Source of the DNA: Microbacterium endophyticum
GTDB lineage: Bacteria > Actinomycetota > Actinomycetes > Actinomycetales > Microbacteriaceae
Direction of reading: 5' to 3'
Length of the DNA stretch: 64,000 nucleotides
Assembly (NCBI RefSeq): GCF_011047135.1
Contig: NZ_CP049255.1
Span: forward strand, 186,001 to 250,000
Position numbers and translations under genes: made by a program. The notes beneath the pieces are model-generated. The model was not told where the DNA came from. It did no database searches and saw only the letters and a list, made by a program, of their open reading frames with translations. Positions 25,004 to 34,467 of this stretch are shown in pieces. The first letter of the stretch is position 1, and every line of letters begins with the position of its first letter.

Positions 25004-26764
25004 CTACTTCACCTTTCCGTTGTCAGCGTCCACGACAGGTGCGTCGGGGGCATCCTTGCTCGGGCCTACGCCAACGGTAAGAGCGGCTTCGGGGTGGTTC
25101 AAGTCGAACGCGGGACGTTCGCTGCGAATGCGCGGGATCGACGTGAAGTTGTGGCGTGGCGGTGGGCAACTCGTTGCCCACTCCAGTGATCCGCCATATC
25201 CCCAAGGATCGTTGACCGTGACTGTGGCCGCTTTACGAGAGGTGAGCCAGATATTGAACAGGAACGGGATCATCGATGCCGCGAGAATCATCGAGCCGAC
25301 AGTAGAAACCTGGTTCTGCCAAGTCCAGCCGTCCGCGTTCGAGTAGTCCGCGTAGCGACGCACCATTCCGTCGACACCAAGCCAGTGCTGGATGAGGAAC
25401 GTCATGTGGAAGCCGATGAACAGCAACCAGAAGTGGATGTAGCCGAGGCGCTCGTTGAGCATGCGTCCCGTCCACTTCGGCCACCAGAAGTAGAAGCCAG
25501 CGAACATGGCGAACACGACGGTTCCGAAGACAACGTAGTGGAAGTGCGCCACAACGAAGTAAGAGTCGGACAGCGCGAAGTCAAGCGGCGGCGAAGCCAG
25601 GATGACACCGGTCAGACCGCCGAAGACGAACGTCACCAAGAATCCGAGCGAGAACACCATCGGCGTCTCGAACGTCACGGAGCCTCGCCAGAGCGTTCCG
25701 ATCCAGTTGAAGATCTTCACACCGGTAGGGACTGCAATCAACATCGTCATAAGAGCGAAGAACGGCAACAAAACAGAGCCAGTGACATACATATGGTGAG
25801 CCCAGACAGCGACCGATAGTGCCGCGATCGAGATCGTTGCGTATACCAGTGTCTTGTATCCGAAGATGGGCTTCCGGCTGAAGACGGGGAAGATTTCCGA
25901 CACGATACCGAAGAACGGCAGCGCGATGATGTACACCTCTGGGTGTCCGAAGAACCAGAAGAGGTGCTGCCAGAGCAGTACTCCACCGTTGTGCGGATCG
26001 TAGATGTGCGCCCCGAGAATTCGGTCGGCCGCAGCAGCGAAGATCGCCGCGGCGAGAACCGGGAAGGCCATCAAAATCAGGATGCTGGTGATCAGCGTGT
26101 TCCAGGTGAAGATCGGCATGCGCCACATGGTCATACCCGGCGCACGCATCGTGATGATGGTTGTGATGAAGTTCACGGCACCGAGGATCGTTCCGAACCC
26201 GCTGATGCCGAGACCAACCATCCAGAGGTTTCCTCCGGCACCAGGGGTGAAGCTCGCGCTTGCAAGCGGTTGGTAAGCAAACCATCCGAATGAAGCGGCA
26301 CCCTGCGGTGTCAGGAATCCGGCAACAGCGATAGTCGAGCCGAACAGGAAGAGCCAGAATGCGAATGCATTCAATCGCGGGAAAGCGACGTCAGGCGCGC
26401 CGATCTGAAGCGGGAGGATCGCGTTGGCGAATCCCGCGAACAACGGAGTGGCGAACATCAGCAGCATGATCGTGCCGTGCATCGTGAAGAGCTGGTTGTA
26501 CTGCTCTTTCGTGGGGAGAATCTGCATACCCGGCTCGAAGAGCTCAGCACGGATGATGAGAGCCATCACTCCGCCGAGCATGAAGAACATCACCGAGGCG
26601 ATGAGGTACATGTACCCGATCGTCTTGTGGTCAGTGGAGGTGATCCACTTGACGATGATGTTGCCCTTTTGCTCGGTACGCGATGCTGTGAGCAGCGCTG
26701 CCTGGCGGGGTGGGAGGGTCTTCGGTCGAGAAGACTTCTCCTGAGGCGGAAGCGTCGTCGCCAT
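25004..26764 (-). CDS. ctaD: Cytochrome c oxidase subunit I
   Basis: CtaD holds heme a, heme a3 and CuB. The 586-residue protein has twelve helices; a heme a ligand is in [17 protein letters not shown], the CuB site is in [17 protein letters not shown] (His crosslinked to the Tyr) and AHHMYVTG, and the second heme ligands are in AHFHYVVFG. The D- and K-pathway signatures of type A oxidases ([25 protein letters not shown]) are intact. The N-terminus carries a short basic extension ([12 protein letters not shown]). It lies between ctaC and ctaF. Confidence 0.98.
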   Translation of the reverse strand: MATTLPPQEKSSRPKTLPPRQAALLTASRTEQKGNIIVKWITSTDHKTIGYMYLIASVMFFMLGGVMALIIRAELFEPGMQILPTKEQYNQLFTMHGTIMLLMFATPLFAGFANAILPLQIGAPDVAFPRLNAFAFWLFLFGSTIAVAGFLTPQGAASFGWFAYQPLASASFTPGAGGNLWMVGLGISGFGTILGAVNFITTIITMRAPGMTMWRMPIFTWNTLITSILILMAFPVLAAAIFAAAADRILGAHIYDPHNGGVLLWQHLFWFFGHPEVYIIALPFFGIVSEIFPVFSRKPIFGYKTLVYATISIAALSVAVWAHHMYVTGSVLLPFFALMTMLIAVPTGVKIFNWIGTLWRGSVTFETPMVFSLGFLVTFVFGGLTGVILASPPLDFALSDSYFVVAHFHYVVFGTVVFAMFAGFYFWWPKWTGRMLNERLGYIHFWLLFIGFHMTFLIQHWLGVDGMVRRYADYSNADGWTWQNQVSTVGSMILAASMIPFLFNIWLTSRKAATVTVNDPWGYGGSLEWATSCPPPRHNFTSIPRIRSERPAFDLNHPEAALTVGVGPSKDAPDAPVVDADNGKVK

Positions 26765-26766
26765 GA

Positions 26767-27672
26767 TCAGTCGTCTCCCTCAGTCGATCCGGTGCCGGGA
26801 AGGTTGGCAAGCCGATCGTATTGGTCGTTGATGTTGCCCGTCTGGCCTTCAGCGCGAAGCGACGCGAGATAGTTCTCGTACTCGTCCGCGCTTACGACCT
26901 TGACGTTGAAGAGCATGGCGGAGTGATACTCGCCACAAAGCTCAGCACATTTTCCCTCGTAAGTGCCCTCACGAGTGGGGGTAAAGGACCAGTAATTGTC
27001 CTTACCGATGTACATGTCTTTTTTGTAAAGGAAGTCGATGATCCAGAAAGAGTGGATGACGTCGCGAGATTCCAACTGGATCTTCACAGTTTGATTTACG
27101 GGCATGTAGAGCGTCGGCAACTGCGACTCGTCGACATTGCCCGCGCCGTCGTACTGAGCCTGAATGCCCATCGACCAGACAGCATCCGAGCCGTCTTCTT
27201 TTTCGCCGTTGTACTGGAAGTCCCAAGCCCACTGCTTGCCGATCGCGATGATCGACACATCGGGGTCTTCGGTCTGTGTTTCGAGCACGGTCTGGTCACG
27301 CGCGGTGAACGCGAAGAGCCCGACGACAAGAATCAAGGGCACGATCGTGTAGAAGCTTTCGATCGGCATGTTGTAGCGCATCTGTACCGGTAGGCCGGTC
27401 TGTCCCTTGCGGCGACGGTAAGCGATCATCGCCCAGAGCATGAGGCCCCAGGTGATGATTCCCACGCCGAGCAACACCAACCAGGAGTTGACCCACAGGC
27501 CAGCGACCATATCGGTGTGGTTTGTCGCCGGGGTTCCGTCTTCGACGAATCCGGGAAGGAAGCCATGGAGCTCCGTCGGGCTACATCCTGCAAGGACGGC
27601 AACTGCGGCCAGTCCGAGGGGCAGAGCTGCCCAGCGGATGCGACTCTTGGGAGGCACTCGTTTCGACTGCAC
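26767..27672 (-). CDS. ctaC: Cytochrome c oxidase subunit II
   Basis: CtaC carries the binuclear CuA centre that takes electrons from the diheme cytochrome c. The 301-residue precursor has a lipoprotein-type signal (lipobox LAGC near residue 26-29), two membrane helices, and an outer cupredoxin domain with CuA ligands in VIHSFWIID and [12 protein letters not shown]. The GTG at 27672 (VQSKRVPPK) is the start. The CtaC-CtaD-CtaF order on one strand is conserved in actinobacteria. Confidence 0.97.
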   Translation of the reverse strand: MQSKRVPPKSRIRWAALPLGLAAVAVLAGCSPTELHGFLPGFVEDGTPATNHTDMVAGLWVNSWLVLLGVGIITWGLMLWAMIAYRRRKGQTGLPVQMRYNMPIESFYTIVPLILVVGLFAFTARDQTVLETQTEDPDVSIIAIGKQWAWDFQYNGEKEDGSDAVWSMGIQAQYDGAGNVDESQLPTLYMPVNQTVKIQLESRDVIHSFWIIDFLYKKDMYIGKDNYWSFTPTREGTYEGKCAELCGEYHSAMLFNVKVVSADEYENYLASLRAEGQTGNINDQYDRLANLPGTGSTEGDD

Positions 27673-27764
27673 GGGGCACCTTTCCGGGTAAGAATTGTAG
27701 CTTCGGTCAGTCTACGGCAACCTCACACTCGATTCAGGCCATGCACCCAGCCCGATTTACAAAG

Positions 27765-27807
27765 TTGGGGCGGTCGCTGCGGAGGATTCCGCGTGCGACC
27801 GCCCCAA
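27765..27807 (-). terminator. Intrinsic terminator downstream of erpA
   Basis: A 13-bp perfect stem (27765-27777 with 27795-27807) encloses a smaller inner hairpin. On the minus strand it is followed by CTTTGTAAAT. It separates erpA from the ctaC promoter region. Confidence 0.75.
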
Positions 27808-27828
27808 AAGTGGCGAAGAAAAAGTTAC

Positions 27829-28194
27829 TCAGTGGAAGCTGTCACCACATGCGCAGGAGCCCTGAGCGTTGGGGTTGTCGATCGTGAAGCCCTGCTCCGC
27901 GATCGTGTCTTTGAAGTCGATGTTGGCACCGTCAAGGTAAGGAACGCTCATGTCGTCGACGATCACTTCGACGCCGCCGAAATCAACGGCCTGGTCGCCC
28001 TCGAGGTATCGCTCGTCGAAGTAAAGCTGGTAAATCAAGCCAGAACAACCACCGGGCTGAACTGCGACGCGCAGACGAAGGTCGTCGCGTCCTTCCTGGT
28101 CGAGAAGGCTCTTCACCTTCGCGGCGGCGGCGTCTGTCAGGCCAACGCCGTGCGGGCGGGTCTGCTGGTCGGGCGACAGTGCGGTGTCGGTCAT
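27829..28194 (-). CDS. erpA: Iron-sulfur cluster insertion protein ErpA (A-type carrier)
   Basis: ErpA/IscA-type proteins carry Fe-S clusters to target enzymes. The 121-residue protein has the three conserved cysteines: CSGLIYQLYF near residue 50 and CACGDSFH at the end. The GLTDAAAAKVKSLLDQEG N-terminal helix is also present. ATG 28194 (MTDTALSPD) fits best; the four codons upstream are not conserved. It stands alone with its own terminator, next to the cytochrome oxidase genes and the [2Fe-2S] Rieske protein it may help to mature. Confidence 0.94.
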   Translation of the reverse strand: MTDTALSPDQQTRPHGVGLTDAAAAKVKSLLDQEGRDDLRLRVAVQPGGCSGLIYQLYFDERYLEGDQAVDFGGVEVIVDDMSVPYLDGANIDFKDTIAEQGFTIDNPNAQGSCACGDSFH

Positions 28195-28274
28195 GTCACA
28201 CTCCATCTCGAGAATTTGGCCGCGAAAGGCGGGATGTGTCGATTGTACGCCGCGAGTGCCGCCGTCGGGCCGGT

Positions 28275-29669
28275 CTAGATCGTCCGCGCGTCGAGACGTT
28301 CGAGAAGGAGTGCTTCTGAGAGCACAGCTCGCCGAAAAGTCTCGAGATGCAGCGACTCATTCGGGCTGTGGGCTCTCGTGTGCGGGTCTTCCACGCCGGT
28401 CACGAGAATCTGAGCGCCTGGGAACTCTCGCACGAGATCCGCGATAAACGGGATGGAGCCGCCGACGCCGACATCGACGGCGTCTTTTCCGTATCCGCGG
28501 CTGAGTGCGTCACGCGCAAGCTCGACCGCCCATCCGCTGGTATCGACCAGGAACGCGTCTCCGCAATCAACGTCAGAGAACTCCAGCTGAGCGCCGAAAG
28601 GCGCTCTTTCTCGCAGGTGCTTCTCGATCGCGCCGTATGCCTCCTCAGCCTTTTGGCCCGGGGCCACTCGCGCGCTGATGACGACGGTGACTTCGGGAGC
28701 GAGAGTGTTGGATGCCGATGCAACACTCGTCGCGTCGACTCCGGTAATCGTGATGGATGGCTTGTTCCAAATGCGACCAAGCAGCGACCCCGCTCCGATC
28801 GGCTGTACGCCGTCGGGAAGACCGGCTTCATCTCGCAGCGTCGCTTCGCTGTACTCCGGCGTTGCGGCATCCCGCTCGTGCAAGCCGTCTACCGCCACCG
28901 ACCCGTCGTCATCCCAGAGAGTCGACAGGAGCTTCACGGTTGCCATCATCGCGTCGGGCACCGCTCCCCCGAACATTCCCGAGTGTGAGCCGTGGGCGAG
29001 CGTTCGGACGCGCAGGGTGAATCGCGCGTTCCCGCGAAGGGAGACGGTGAGTGCCGGGGTATCAGCATCCCAGTTGCCGGAATCTGCGACGACGATGACA
29101 TCACTTCGGAGCGCATCGGCGTTGTCGGAGAGAAACTGACCGAACGACCGCGAGCCATACTCCTCTTCGCCCTCGATGAAGAGTGCGACCCCGAGATCTA
29201 GATCGTCGCCGAGGGCTTCTTTCACCGCACGCAGCGCTGCGATGTGCACCATGATGCCCGCTTTGTCGTCAGCGGCGCCTCGACCGTAAAGCCTGCCGTC
29301 TCGCACCGTCGGCTCAAACGGTGGCGAGTCCCAGAGGTCGTCATCACCGTGCGGCTGCACATCGTGATGGGCGTATAGCAACACCGTCGGGCGACCGTTG
29401 CGCGGAGCCCTGGTGGCAAGAACTGCGGGCTGACCTTGTTCAGCGGTACCGGGAATCGCAGCCGACGTAACTTCAACGCGGTCGAAGATGCCGGTGCTCT
29501 CGGCGAGAGCGGCTACCGCCTCGGCGCTACGGCGCAGCTGCGATTGGTCGAACGACGGCCATGCAATTGACGGGATGCGCACCAGTGCACCTAAATCGGC
29601 CATCGCAGTCGGCATGGCGGACTGCGCGCTGTTACGAACAGCTTCCTCTCGGGTGTACTCATAGCTCAT
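28275..29669 (-). CDS. M20 family metallopeptidase (dipeptidase)
   Basis: A 464-residue dizinc exopeptidase. The metal and catalytic residues are all visible: LLYAHHDVQPHG (His, Asp), YGRGAADDKAG (bridging Asp), IEGEEEYGS (catalytic Glu and zinc Glu), VVADSGNWD and DPHTRAHSPNES. The central dimerisation domain (RFTLRVRTLAHGSHSGMFGG) is typical of the dipeptidase PepV/CPG2 group. ATG 29669 (MSYEYTREEA) is the start. It is divergent from the DUF3043 gene, and its start region overlaps the upstream frame of that gene by 2 bases. The specific dipeptide preference is unknown. Confidence 0.93.
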   Translation of the reverse strand: MSYEYTREEAVRNSAQSAMPTAMADLGALVRIPSIAWPSFDQSQLRRSAEAVAALAESTGIFDRVEVTSAAIPGTAEQGQPAVLATRAPRNGRPTVLLYAHHDVQPHGDDDLWDSPPFEPTVRDGRLYGRGAADDKAGIMVHIAALRAVKEALGDDLDLGVALFIEGEEEYGSRSFGQFLSDNADALRSDVIVVADSGNWDADTPALTVSLRGNARFTLRVRTLAHGSHSGMFGGAVPDAMMATVKLLSTLWDDDGSVAVDGLHERDAATPEYSEATLRDEAGLPDGVQPIGAGSLLGRIWNKPSITITGVDATSVASASNTLAPEVTVVISARVAPGQKAEEAYGAIEKHLRERAPFGAQLEFSDVDCGDAFLVDTSGWAVELARDALSRGYGKDAVDVGVGGSIPFIADLVREFPGAQILVTGVEDPHTRAHSPNESLHLETFRRAVLSEALLLERLDARTI

Positions 29670-29718
29670 GCGGGTAATCTTAAGTGCACCCGCTTTCCAA
29701 CGATCTGAGGATCTCCCC

Positions 29719-30294
29719 GTGGCCACCTCACCTGCCGCCCCCGCACCGAAGGACGCACCGACGTCTGAACCGACCGACACCACGTCGGGAAAGGGTCGGC
29801 CGACGCCGTCCCGCGCTGAGCAAGAAGCCGCACGAAAGCGTCCGCTCGTCGCCAACACGAAAGAAGCGAAAGCACGCGCCCGAGCCGACCTTCAGGCCCA
29901 GCGCGAAAAAGCCCGTGTCGGCATGGCCGCTGGCGACGACCGCTATCTCCCCGTGCGCGACAAGGGGCCCCAGCGCAAATACGTTCGTGATTTCATCGAC
30001 GCCGGCTGGCATATCGGCGAGGGCGTCATGCCCTTCATGGTGCTCGTCATTTTGATCACATTCGTGCAGATTCAGATCCTGCAGTACTGGTCGTTTCTCG
30101 CGTTGTGGATCTACGTCATCTTCGTCATCGGCGACATGATCTTCACATCCGTGCGCATCAAACGGCGCGCACGTGAGCGCTGGGGAGACCGCATGGAAAA
30201 GGGCCTCGGCTGGTACGGCGCCATGCGCACTATTCAAATGCGCTTCATGCGTCTGCCGAAGGCCCAGGTCAAGCGCGGTCAGTACCCCGCCTGA
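29719..30294 (+). CDS. DUF3043 domain-containing membrane protein
   Basis: A ~191-residue actinobacterial protein. Residues 25-85 are polar and basic (GKGRPTPSRAEQEAARKRP, with many Lys/Arg/Ala). Two adjacent membrane helices follow (MPFMVLVILITFVQIQIL and FLALWIYVIFVIGDMIFT), and the C-terminus is basic (RERWGDRMEKGLGWYGAMR). This is the DUF3043 layout; the function is unknown. GTG 29719 (VATSPAAPAP) was chosen over a longer frame that overlaps the divergent peptidase start. It is convergent with the PKD-like gene, 1 base away. Confidence 0.85.
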   Translation: MATSPAAPAPKDAPTSEPTDTTSGKGRPTPSRAEQEAARKRPLVANTKEAKARARADLQAQREKARVGMAAGDDRYLPVRDKGPQRKYVRDFIDAGWHIGEGVMPFMVLVILITFVQIQILQYWSFLALWIYVIFVIGDMIFTSVRIKRRARERWGDRMEKGLGWYGAMRTIQMRFMRLPKAQVKRGQYPA

Positions 30295-30295
30295 T

Positions 30296-31069
30296 TCAGC
30301 ACCCCACACCAGACGGATTCTCCAGGCACGTTTTGTCGACGAGAGCGGTATGCACTTCGACGACTCGGATGCCGTAGCCAGAAGCCGTGGACTCGACGAC
30401 GCCCGGAACCGCACGCCAGTTGCCCGAGCCAAAATCGACCGAGGCCGCGTACTCGACAGTCACGCTGGCGCTGTAGTTGCCCGAGGCGCCATAAGAGTGA
30501 CTGGTGGGCGTCGACGTGAATTCGGCTTGCCCGAGTTCACGCCACGACGCACCGCCGGTTTCGGAAACCTTGGACGATCCATCGCCGTAGCTGAACACGA
30601 ATCGTTGCGGAACGAAGCGCACAGTCACGTCGTAGTCGAGCACGCGACCTGCCATGCGTTGCTCTGTCGCTGACGCAACGACGTTCGTCGGCATGGCCAC
30701 GACGCCAAGGCCGGTTGGTTCTCCCCCGAGAGTCGGTTGAGCCGGCACGAACGATGCGATATCGGCAAGAGTTACATCGGGCAGACCGACCACCGTGTAG
30801 CCACCACGACACAGTTCGGTCGTGCACTCCGGCATCGTCTCGCCCGGAGGCTCTTGCTGGCTTGCACCACCGTCGCCACCCCCGGATGATCCGCCGCCGC
30901 TCCCCGGCGATGTGCTTCCCGCGCCCACGTCCACCTGCGACCCGTCGGAGACCGCGTTCGGGCACGAGGTCCATGCCTGCGAACCATCGCAGTTTGCGGC
31001 ACGATGGACGTCTGCAGACAGACCTAACAAGTTCGCGACCACGAGCAGAGATGTAACAGCTACCCGCAT
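30296..31069 (-). CDS. Secreted PKD-like domain protein
   Basis: A 257-residue exported protein: a short N-terminal hydrophobic signal (VAVTSLLVVANLLGLSADV), two Cys-containing segments (ANCDGSQAWTSC and CTTELC), and a Gly/Ser-rich linker of about 30 residues. A C-terminal beta-rich domain containing FVFSYGDGSSKVSETGG and TSHSYGASGNYSASVTVEYAASV has the hallmark of PKD domains (GDG plus HxY and YxVxVTV). It ends VDKTCLENPSGVGC. It overlaps the upstream lipoprotein gene by 10 bases, so the pair is expressed together. It probably binds a surface or polymer ligand; the identity is unknown. Confidence 0.78.
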   Translation of the reverse strand: MRVAVTSLLVVANLLGLSADVHRAANCDGSQAWTSCPNAVSDGSQVDVGAGSTSPGSGGGSSGGGDGGASQQEPPGETMPECTTELCRGGYTVVGLPDVTLADIASFVPAQPTLGGEPTGLGVVAMPTNVVASATEQRMAGRVLDYDVTVRFVPQRFVFSYGDGSSKVSETGGASWRELGQAEFTSTPTSHSYGASGNYSASVTVEYAASVDFGSGNWRAVPGVVESTASGYGIRVVEVHTALVDKTCLENPSGVGC

Positions 31070-31596
31070 GAAGCTGACTCAACCCTTTCACTTTTCGAAA
31101 TCTGCATACCGGTATCGGTAGAACGTTCTACCGAAAATTTGACGTTCAACGGATAGACGTCGAGCCGGTCTTCATCGACTTGATCTTCTCCAGATGAATT
31201 CACAACCTCAATCGAGGAGATATCGAGGCATACGACGCCGCTCACTTCCATATCTGACGAACTGAATGATGCAGGATCGAATGAAAGCACTTTCGACTCG
31301 CCAGAGACCGTCCAGCCCTCCGCATGCATTTTTGAGAGCGACTCACGCTCGCCGGTGTTGGCATCGCCGGTCGTCCAGGCGTAGACGGCTTCGAACGTAT
31401 CGGGATCGCTGAGATCAACCTGGTTCAAAGCGTCGACGTATGAGCGATAGGTTTCTTCGGCAGCAGCGAAAGCCTCGGCTTCCGTCCACTCCGCAGTCGT
31501 CTCTTCGGCGGGTTCAGGAGTCGCAGCGCAGCCGCTGACTCCCACTACGACGACGACAGTAGCGAGAAGCAGTGGCAATACCGTGCGTGAATTCAC
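31060..31596 (-). CDS. Secreted lipoprotein paired with PKD-like protein
   Basis: The ~178-residue product has a strong lipoprotein signal (VVVVVGVSGC, Cys near residue 23) followed by an acidic linker and a globular region. EETYRSYVDALNQVDLSDPDTFEAVYAWTTGD begins a helical stretch reminiscent of a small NTF2-like/DUF4878 fold, then beta strands (VVCLDISSIEVVN, YPLNVKFSVE). Starts at GTG 31596 (VNSRTVLPLL). It is upstream of the PKD-like gene with a 10-base overlap. The fold guess is weak; only the lipoprotein nature is firm. Confidence 0.75.
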   Translation of the reverse strand: MNSRTVLPLLLATVVVVVGVSGCAATPEPAEETTAEWTEAEAFAAAEETYRSYVDALNQVDLSDPDTFEAVYAWTTGDANTGERESLSKMHAEGWTVSGESKVLSFDPASFSSSDMEVSGVVCLDISSIEVVNSSGEDQVDEDRLDVYPLNVKFSVERSTDTGMQISKSERVESASCG

Positions 31597-31656
31597 GCGC
31601 CCACGGTACAACGCACGCTCGCGGCGCCGCAGAATTATCCACAGCGCGAATACCGA

Positions 31657-32679
31657 TCAGCGTGCGGTTAGGCCCCGGTTGATCTGTCGCGCCCAGAGCG
31701 GACCCCTGTAGAGAAAAGCCGTATAGCCCTGCACGAGTGTCGCACCAGCATCCAGGCGTTCCTGAACATCATCGGCAGTTTCGACGCCACCGACTGACAC
31801 GACGCAGAAGTCGGTCGGGACATTGCGACGCACGATGTGAAGCACTTCAAGGGCGCGCGTCTTCAGCGGTGCCCCCGACAGTCCGCCCGCACCGGCGGCG
31901 TTAACGGTCTGTGCATCGGTTTTCAGTCCGTCACGGCTGAGGGTCGTGTTGGTGGCGATAAGTCCGGAAAGTCCCACGTCGACCGCGAGCCGCGATACTG
32001 CTTCGACCTCGTCGTCAGGAAGGTCAGGAGCGATCTTCACCAGAAGTGGAGTCGTTCCCGCGGCGTCTCGCACAGCCTCAAGTAGCGGGCGCAGCGTGTC
32101 GATCGCTTGCAGGCCGCGAAGCCCTGGAGTGTTCGGTGACGAAACATTGACGACAAGGTAATCAGCCAGAGGCGCAAGCAGCCGAGTGCTTCTTACGTAG
32201 TCAAGAGTCGCATCGGCGACCTCTACCACTCGACTTTTGCCGATGTTCACGCCCAGTACGGCTCGCTGACGCTTACGACGAAGCGTGGTCAGGCGCGTGG
32301 CCGCGGCCTGCGCGCCTCTGTTGTTGAATCCCATGCGGTTGATCACCGCGCGGTCAGGAATAAGCCGAAAGAGTCGCGGCTTGGGATTGCCGTCCTGAGC
32401 AAGCGCGGTGAGCGTTCCCACTTCGACGTGGCCGAACCCGAATGCGTACAACCCAGCCGTGCCGATTGCATCCTTATCGAATCCCGCAGCGACGCCGAAA
32501 GGCGAATCGAACGTGAGACCGAGAGTGTGTACTCGCAACGACTCCGCCGGACGAGTAAAGCGGCGCACTACCCAAGAGAAAGGTGCCACACCAAGCACAC
32601 GAATGAGGATCATCGCCGAGTGGTGCGCGGTCTCCGGGTCCATGCGCGAGAGAACGAGACGGAAAAGCAAAGAGTACAT
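31657..32679 (-). CDS. pyrD: Dihydroorotate dehydrogenase (quinone), class 2
   Basis: PyrD oxidises dihydroorotate to orotate in pyrimidine synthesis, passing electrons to quinone from the membrane face. The N-terminal helix pair (MYSLLFRLVLSRMDPETAH) is the class 2 membrane-binding module. FMN-binding and active-site motifs include PFGVAAGFDKD, NRMGFNN, the catalytic Ser region VNVSSPNTPGLR, KIAPDLPDDE, and SVGGVETADD. Length of 340 residues is usual. ATG 32679 lies 7 bases after the nrdR stop, at the end of the run that begins with dnaE. Confidence 0.96.
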   Translation of the reverse strand: MYSLLFRLVLSRMDPETAHHSAMILIRVLGVAPFSWVVRRFTRPAESLRVHTLGLTFDSPFGVAAGFDKDAIGTAGLYAFGFGHVEVGTLTALAQDGNPKPRLFRLIPDRAVINRMGFNNRGAQAAATRLTTLRRKRQRAVLGVNIGKSRVVEVADATLDYVRSTRLLAPLADYLVVNVSSPNTPGLRGLQAIDTLRPLLEAVRDAAGTTPLLVKIAPDLPDDEVEAVSRLAVDVGLSGLIATNTTLSRDGLKTDAQTVNAAGAGGLSGAPLKTRALEVLHIVRRNVPTDFCVVSVGGVETADDVQERLDAGATLVQGYTAFLYRGPLWARQINRGLTAR

Positions 32680-32686
32680 CGAGGTC

Positions 32687-33163
32687 CTATTCGGAGTCGG
32701 CGGGGCGGGTATCCGCCTGGTGATCGGCACGCAGCTGCGCGATCGAGGATTCGAAGTCCTCAAGCGACTCGAACGCCTGGTACACACTGGCAAACCGCAA
32801 GTACGCGACCTCATCGAGTTCACGCAAGGGACCAAGAATCGACAGCCCGATTTCGTTCGTGTCGATCTGAGAGGCACCGGTCTGGCGAACGACCTCTTCT
32901 ACCTTCTGCGCGAGCATCGCGAGGTCACCCTCGGTGACAGGTCTTCCCTGGCAGGCTTTCCGCACCCCAGACGCGACCTTCTCACGGCTGAACGGCTCCA
33001 CAACTCCCGAGCGCTTGATGACGTTCAAACTTGCCGTCTCGATGGTTGTGAATCGCCCGCCACATTCGGGGCACTGGCGCCTACGACGGATGCTGAGGCC
33101 ATCATCGCTCGTGCGTGAGTCAATGACCCTCGAGTCGGGGTGCCGACAAAACGGACAGTGCAT
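32687..33163 (-). CDS. nrdR: Transcriptional repressor NrdR
   Basis: NrdR is a zinc-ribbon/ATP-cone repressor of ribonucleotide reductase genes. It shows the zinc finger [17 protein letters not shown]...[12 protein letters not shown] and the ATP cone ([24 protein letters not shown]). Length of 158 residues is standard. It starts 2 bases after the hisD stop. No nrd gene or NrdR box is seen nearby, so its targets lie elsewhere. Confidence 0.97.
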   Translation of the reverse strand: MHCPFCRHPDSRVIDSRTSDDGLSIRRRRQCPECGGRFTTIETASLNVIKRSGVVEPFSREKVASGVRKACQGRPVTEGDLAMLAQKVEEVVRQTGASQIDTNEIGLSILGPLRELDEVAYLRFASVYQAFESLEDFESSIAQLRADHQADTRPADSE

Positions 33164-33165
33164 TT

Positions 33166-34467
33166 CTAGCCCTCGAATCGAGCGTCGACGGCCTCACCGT
33201 GCGCGGGAAGCGCCTCGGCGTTGGCGAGTGACACGATTTTCGCGCGCACAGCGGAAAGAGCGGCGTGGTCGTAAGAAATAACCTGCTGCGGGCGAAGGAA
33301 AGTCATGGCTGAGAGCCCCGCCGCGTACCGGGCCTGTCCGCCCGTTGGTAAGACGTGGTTACTTCCGGCTAGATAGTCGCCGAGACTCACCGGCGAATCC
33401 TGCCCCACGAAAATCGCTCCAGCGTTCACGAAATCCTCGACTCGCGGCTCCACGAGGTGCAGCTCGAGATGCTCGGGAGCATAAGCGTTGCTGAAGGCCG
33501 CCGCAGTTTCGTGATTGTCTACGAGCACAATCGCTGACTGCTCCCCCGCCAACGCGACCGCCACGCGCTCGCTGTGACGAGTGTGACCGACGCGTTTTTC
33601 GAGCTCAAGAGCAACGTCATGTGCGAGCTCGACCGAATCCGTCACAAGAACAGCGGACGCCTGCTCGTCGTGTTCAGCCTGACTGATCAGGTCAGCCGCG
33701 ACCAGTCCAGCATTCGCCTCAGCATCGGCCACGATCAAAATCTCCGTCGCCCCCGCCTCAGAGTCAGTTCCGACAATTCCCGACACGACGCGCTTGGCCG
33801 CTGCAACAAAGTTATTGCCGGGTCCGGTGACGACATCAACCGGTGCAAGGCCCACATCAGGTACGCCGTGGGCAAGAGCACCGATGGCACCCGCACCTCC
33901 CATGGCGTAAACCTCGCTTACGTCGAGGAGTTTGGCGGCGGCAAGGATGACCGGGTGTATGCGCCCATCGAAATCACGCTGCGGTGGCGATGCAACGACG
34001 ACCTCTGACACGCCAGCGACCTGGGCTGGCACGACATTCATCACAACGCTCGATGGATACACCGCTTTGCCACCAGGCACGTAGAGGCCGACACGGCGGA
34101 CAGGTTGCCAACGCTGAACGACCTGAGCCCCCGGCTCAAGCTCCGTCGTTGTGCTCGTGGGCACCTGCGCTGCTGAGGCCACCCGCACGCGAGAAATTGC
34201 TTCTTCGAGCGCGCCACGAACCTCGCCCGACAAGTCGCGTAGCGCTTCGTCGAGGTGCGATTGGGGTACCCGGATTGCGTGCCCACGGCATCCGTCGAAC
34301 TGCTCGGCCTGATCGCGGAGCGCAGCCTCACCGCGAGCTGTGACATCATCAACGATCGTTCGCGCAGTCGTCAAGGCCAACTCGCGAGCTGCACGCGCCC
34401 GCGGAACAATTGCGAGCAGCTCAGCGGTCGATAGTTCCCGCCCCCGCAGGTCAATGGTGCGCAGCAT
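33166..34467 (-). CDS. hisD: Histidinol dehydrogenase
   Basis: HisD converts L-histidinol to L-histidine in two NAD-linked steps with a zinc ion. The 433-residue protein contains [60 protein letters not shown] and the zinc/catalytic [10 protein letters not shown] and PEHLELHL motifs. The start ATG (34465-34467) shares its last base with the stop codon of the upstream membrane protein gene (TGATG). The remaining his genes are not in this window. Confidence 0.96.
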   Translation of the reverse strand: MLRTIDLRGRELSTAELLAIVPRARAARELALTTARTIVDDVTARGEAALRDQAEQFDGCRGHAIRVPQSHLDEALRDLSGEVRGALEEAISRVRVASAAQVPTSTTTELEPGAQVVQRWQPVRRVGLYVPGGKAVYPSSVVMNVVPAQVAGVSEVVVASPPQRDFDGRIHPVILAAAKLLDVSEVYAMGGAGAIGALAHGVPDVGLAPVDVVTGPGNNFVAAAKRVVSGIVGTDSEAGATEILIVADAEANAGLVAADLISQAEHDEQASAVLVTDSVELAHDVALELEKRVGHTRHSERVAVALAGEQSAIVLVDNHETAAAFSNAYAPEHLELHLVEPRVEDFVNAGAIFVGQDSPVSLGDYLAGSNHVLPTGGQARYAAGLSAMTFLRPQQVISYDHAALSAVRAKIVSLANAEALPAHGEAVDARFEG

